Shown here: piece by piece, positions 25,444 to 26,441 of the stretch | Numbering within the stretch: the stretch's first letter is position 1 | Layout of the letters: every line of letters begins with the position of its first letter | Assembly: GCA_047620825.1 (NCBI GenBank) | Contig: JBLHOC010000020.1 | Coordinates: 1 to 26,441 of the forward strand | Direction of reading: 5' to 3' | From: UBA987 sp047620825 | GTDB lineage: Bacteria > Bacteroidota > Bacteroidia > NS11-12g > UBA9320 | Length of the DNA stretch: 26,441 nucleotides | The notes under the pieces: model-generated | Seen by the model: only the letters and a program-made list of their open reading frames with translations | Database searches by the model: none | Told to the model about the DNA's origin: nothing | Program-made: the position numbers and the translations under genes

Positions 25444-26441
25444 GCGATTTGAAGAAGATAGACGATAAAATAAAACAAGGCATCAATCGGGAATACCCGA
25501 TGGATGAAAAACTGTGGGGGCAAGCGGAACAGCAGCTTGACACCCTTTTTCCTGTTAAAGGCAAAAAGAAAGGCCTCATATTTATCAGTGTCGCATTTTT
25601 AGCAATCGTAACAACAATTTATGGTGTAACAACTTATATCCAAAAAGACAAATCAACCGCAACAACTTTTCCTGTACCAACGATTAGCGCTCCAGCCAAT
25701 ACATCAATAACAACCAATACATCTAACACAAACCATGACGCTGAAATAACGCCTAAAAATGATCAAGTTATCGATTCGAAAACCGAAGCATTAGTATTAG
25801 TGCAATCGAACAATCAAGGAGAAGTAAATAAGAGTCAAACAGAACCTAACTCGATGCCTAATGCAAAAGCGCCGTTGGACAAAGGGAATGCACCAGAACA
25901 GATTCAAGTGGTTGACCCGGGAAGCAAACAAAACCAAATCAATGGGGGTGACGTAAGTACAACAAGGCCACAAACGAAACCAATTGCAGAACCGGCAACT
26001 GTGGTTGTCCCTGATGTAAGCAACGTTGAAACTCCTAGGCGCATTTATGGTCAATTTGAGAACATTACAATAATGCCTAAGGTTATGGTCGAAGACATTA
26101 GTCAGGATGCAAAATCGGTAATGAATGAGTCTCCTACATTTATGAAATTGCCCAAAAGGCAAAAATGGTTTATTAGTGTCGAAACCGAAGTGCTGCAGCC
26201 AATGAAAAAGCAACAAATCAGTTTGGTTGAAAATGGTTTGAATACAACGCTTCAATCAGGCGTTAAATTTGGATTGAAAACTGGGGTGATGCTTGGCAAA
26301 TGGACAATTTCTTCCGGTATTGGTCAGTCGAGTTTTAGTAGTAATTATACGGGGCAGTTGGCACCTACACCTCGAATTGATACCATTTCGAGTTACTATG
26401 CGTTGGTCACAAATGAATACAAACATTACGAAAAAGTCGTA
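25440..26441 (+). CDS. Membrane protein, probable anti-sigma factor with outer domain (cut by right edge)
   Basis: The frame is open for 334 codons to the window end. It has a short cytoplasmic N-terminus (MSDLKKIDDKIKQGINREYP), one membrane segment (GLIFISVAFLAIVTTIYGV, about residues 45-63), a low-complexity Thr/Asn/Gln/Pro-rich stretch to about residue 205, and then a more ordered region (KWFISVETEVLQPMKKQQIS onward, with GVKFGLKTGVMLGKWTISSG) of beta-barrel-like character. ATG overlaps the sigma gene stop. The N-terminal part looks like an anti-sigma tail, but no standard zinc-binding or FecR motif is visible. The overlap and order support a sigma/anti-sigma pair. Confidence 0.7.
   Translation, partial: MSDLKKIDDKIKQGINREYPMDEKLWGQAEQQLDTLFPVKGKKKGLIFISVAFLAIVTTIYGVTTYIQKDKSTATTFPVPTISAPANTSITTNTSNTNHDAEITPKNDQVIDSKTEALVLVQSNNQGEVNKSQTEPNSMPNAKAPLDKGNAPEQIQVVDPGSKQNQINGGDVSTTRPQTKPIAEPATVVVPDVSNVETPRRIYGQFENITIMPKVMVEDISQDAKSVMNESPTFMKLPKRQKWFISVETEVLQPMKKQQISLVENGLNTTLQSGVKFGLKTGVMLGKWTISSGIGQSSFSSNYTGQLAPTPRIDTISSYYALVTNEYKHYEKVV

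Overview
The window looks like chromosome from a Bacteroidota bacterium, probably Flavobacteriales (Crocinitomicaceae-like). Four things point there: a Por/type IX secretion (T9SS) C-terminal sorting domain on a PKD protein, a Lacal_2735-family small protein, start regions without Shine-Dalgarno sequences, and Bacteroidota-type -7 boxes (TAnnTTTG) in front of rpsT and glyS. Base composition is AT-rich. I saw no rRNA, tRNA, CRISPR array, transposase or phage gene.

Layout. 1-2551 (minus) is the N-terminal 850 codons of a large secreted BNR/sortilin-type beta-propeller protein with a PKD domain, cut by the left edge. 2620-8460 (minus) holds an SSS sodium/solute symporter, a DUF4340 protein, radC, rpsT (S20), a hexapeptide acetyltransferase and a polysaccharide flippase. 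8535-9185 (plus) is an intact NarL-type response regulator. 9325-13977 (plus) is a block of broken genes: a secreted protein, a signal-peptide remnant, a TPR sensor histidine kinase and its response regulator. 14075-15551 holds divergent MOSC and Omp28/thioredoxin-like lipoprotein genes. 15574-16071 is a noncoding inverted-repeat element upstream of glyS (16178-17713). 17927-20598 (minus) has a methyltransferase, a membrane protein, two small proteins and a Cys-rich lipoprotein made of four near-identical 38-residue repeats. 20701-23084 (minus) is a tightly packed operon in which three of four genes carry stops or frameshifts. 23216-26441 (plus) is a five-PKD-repeat T9SS cargo protein, an ECF sigma factor and a membrane protein, probably its anti-sigma partner, cut by the right edge.

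How the genes relate. The kinase, its regulator and the secreted protein beside them look like one signalling/secretion locus that was lost together, leaving the neighbouring intact regulator as a possible survivor. The ECF pair overlaps by ATGA and follows a cell-surface T9SS cargo gene, which suggests envelope-responsive control.

I did not find a convincing new defence or mobile system. The most informative signals are the clustered gene decay, the 38-residue Cys repeat protein, the Cys-paired PKD protein and the noncoding inverted-repeat element. All family names come from reading the translated sequence; no database search was run.
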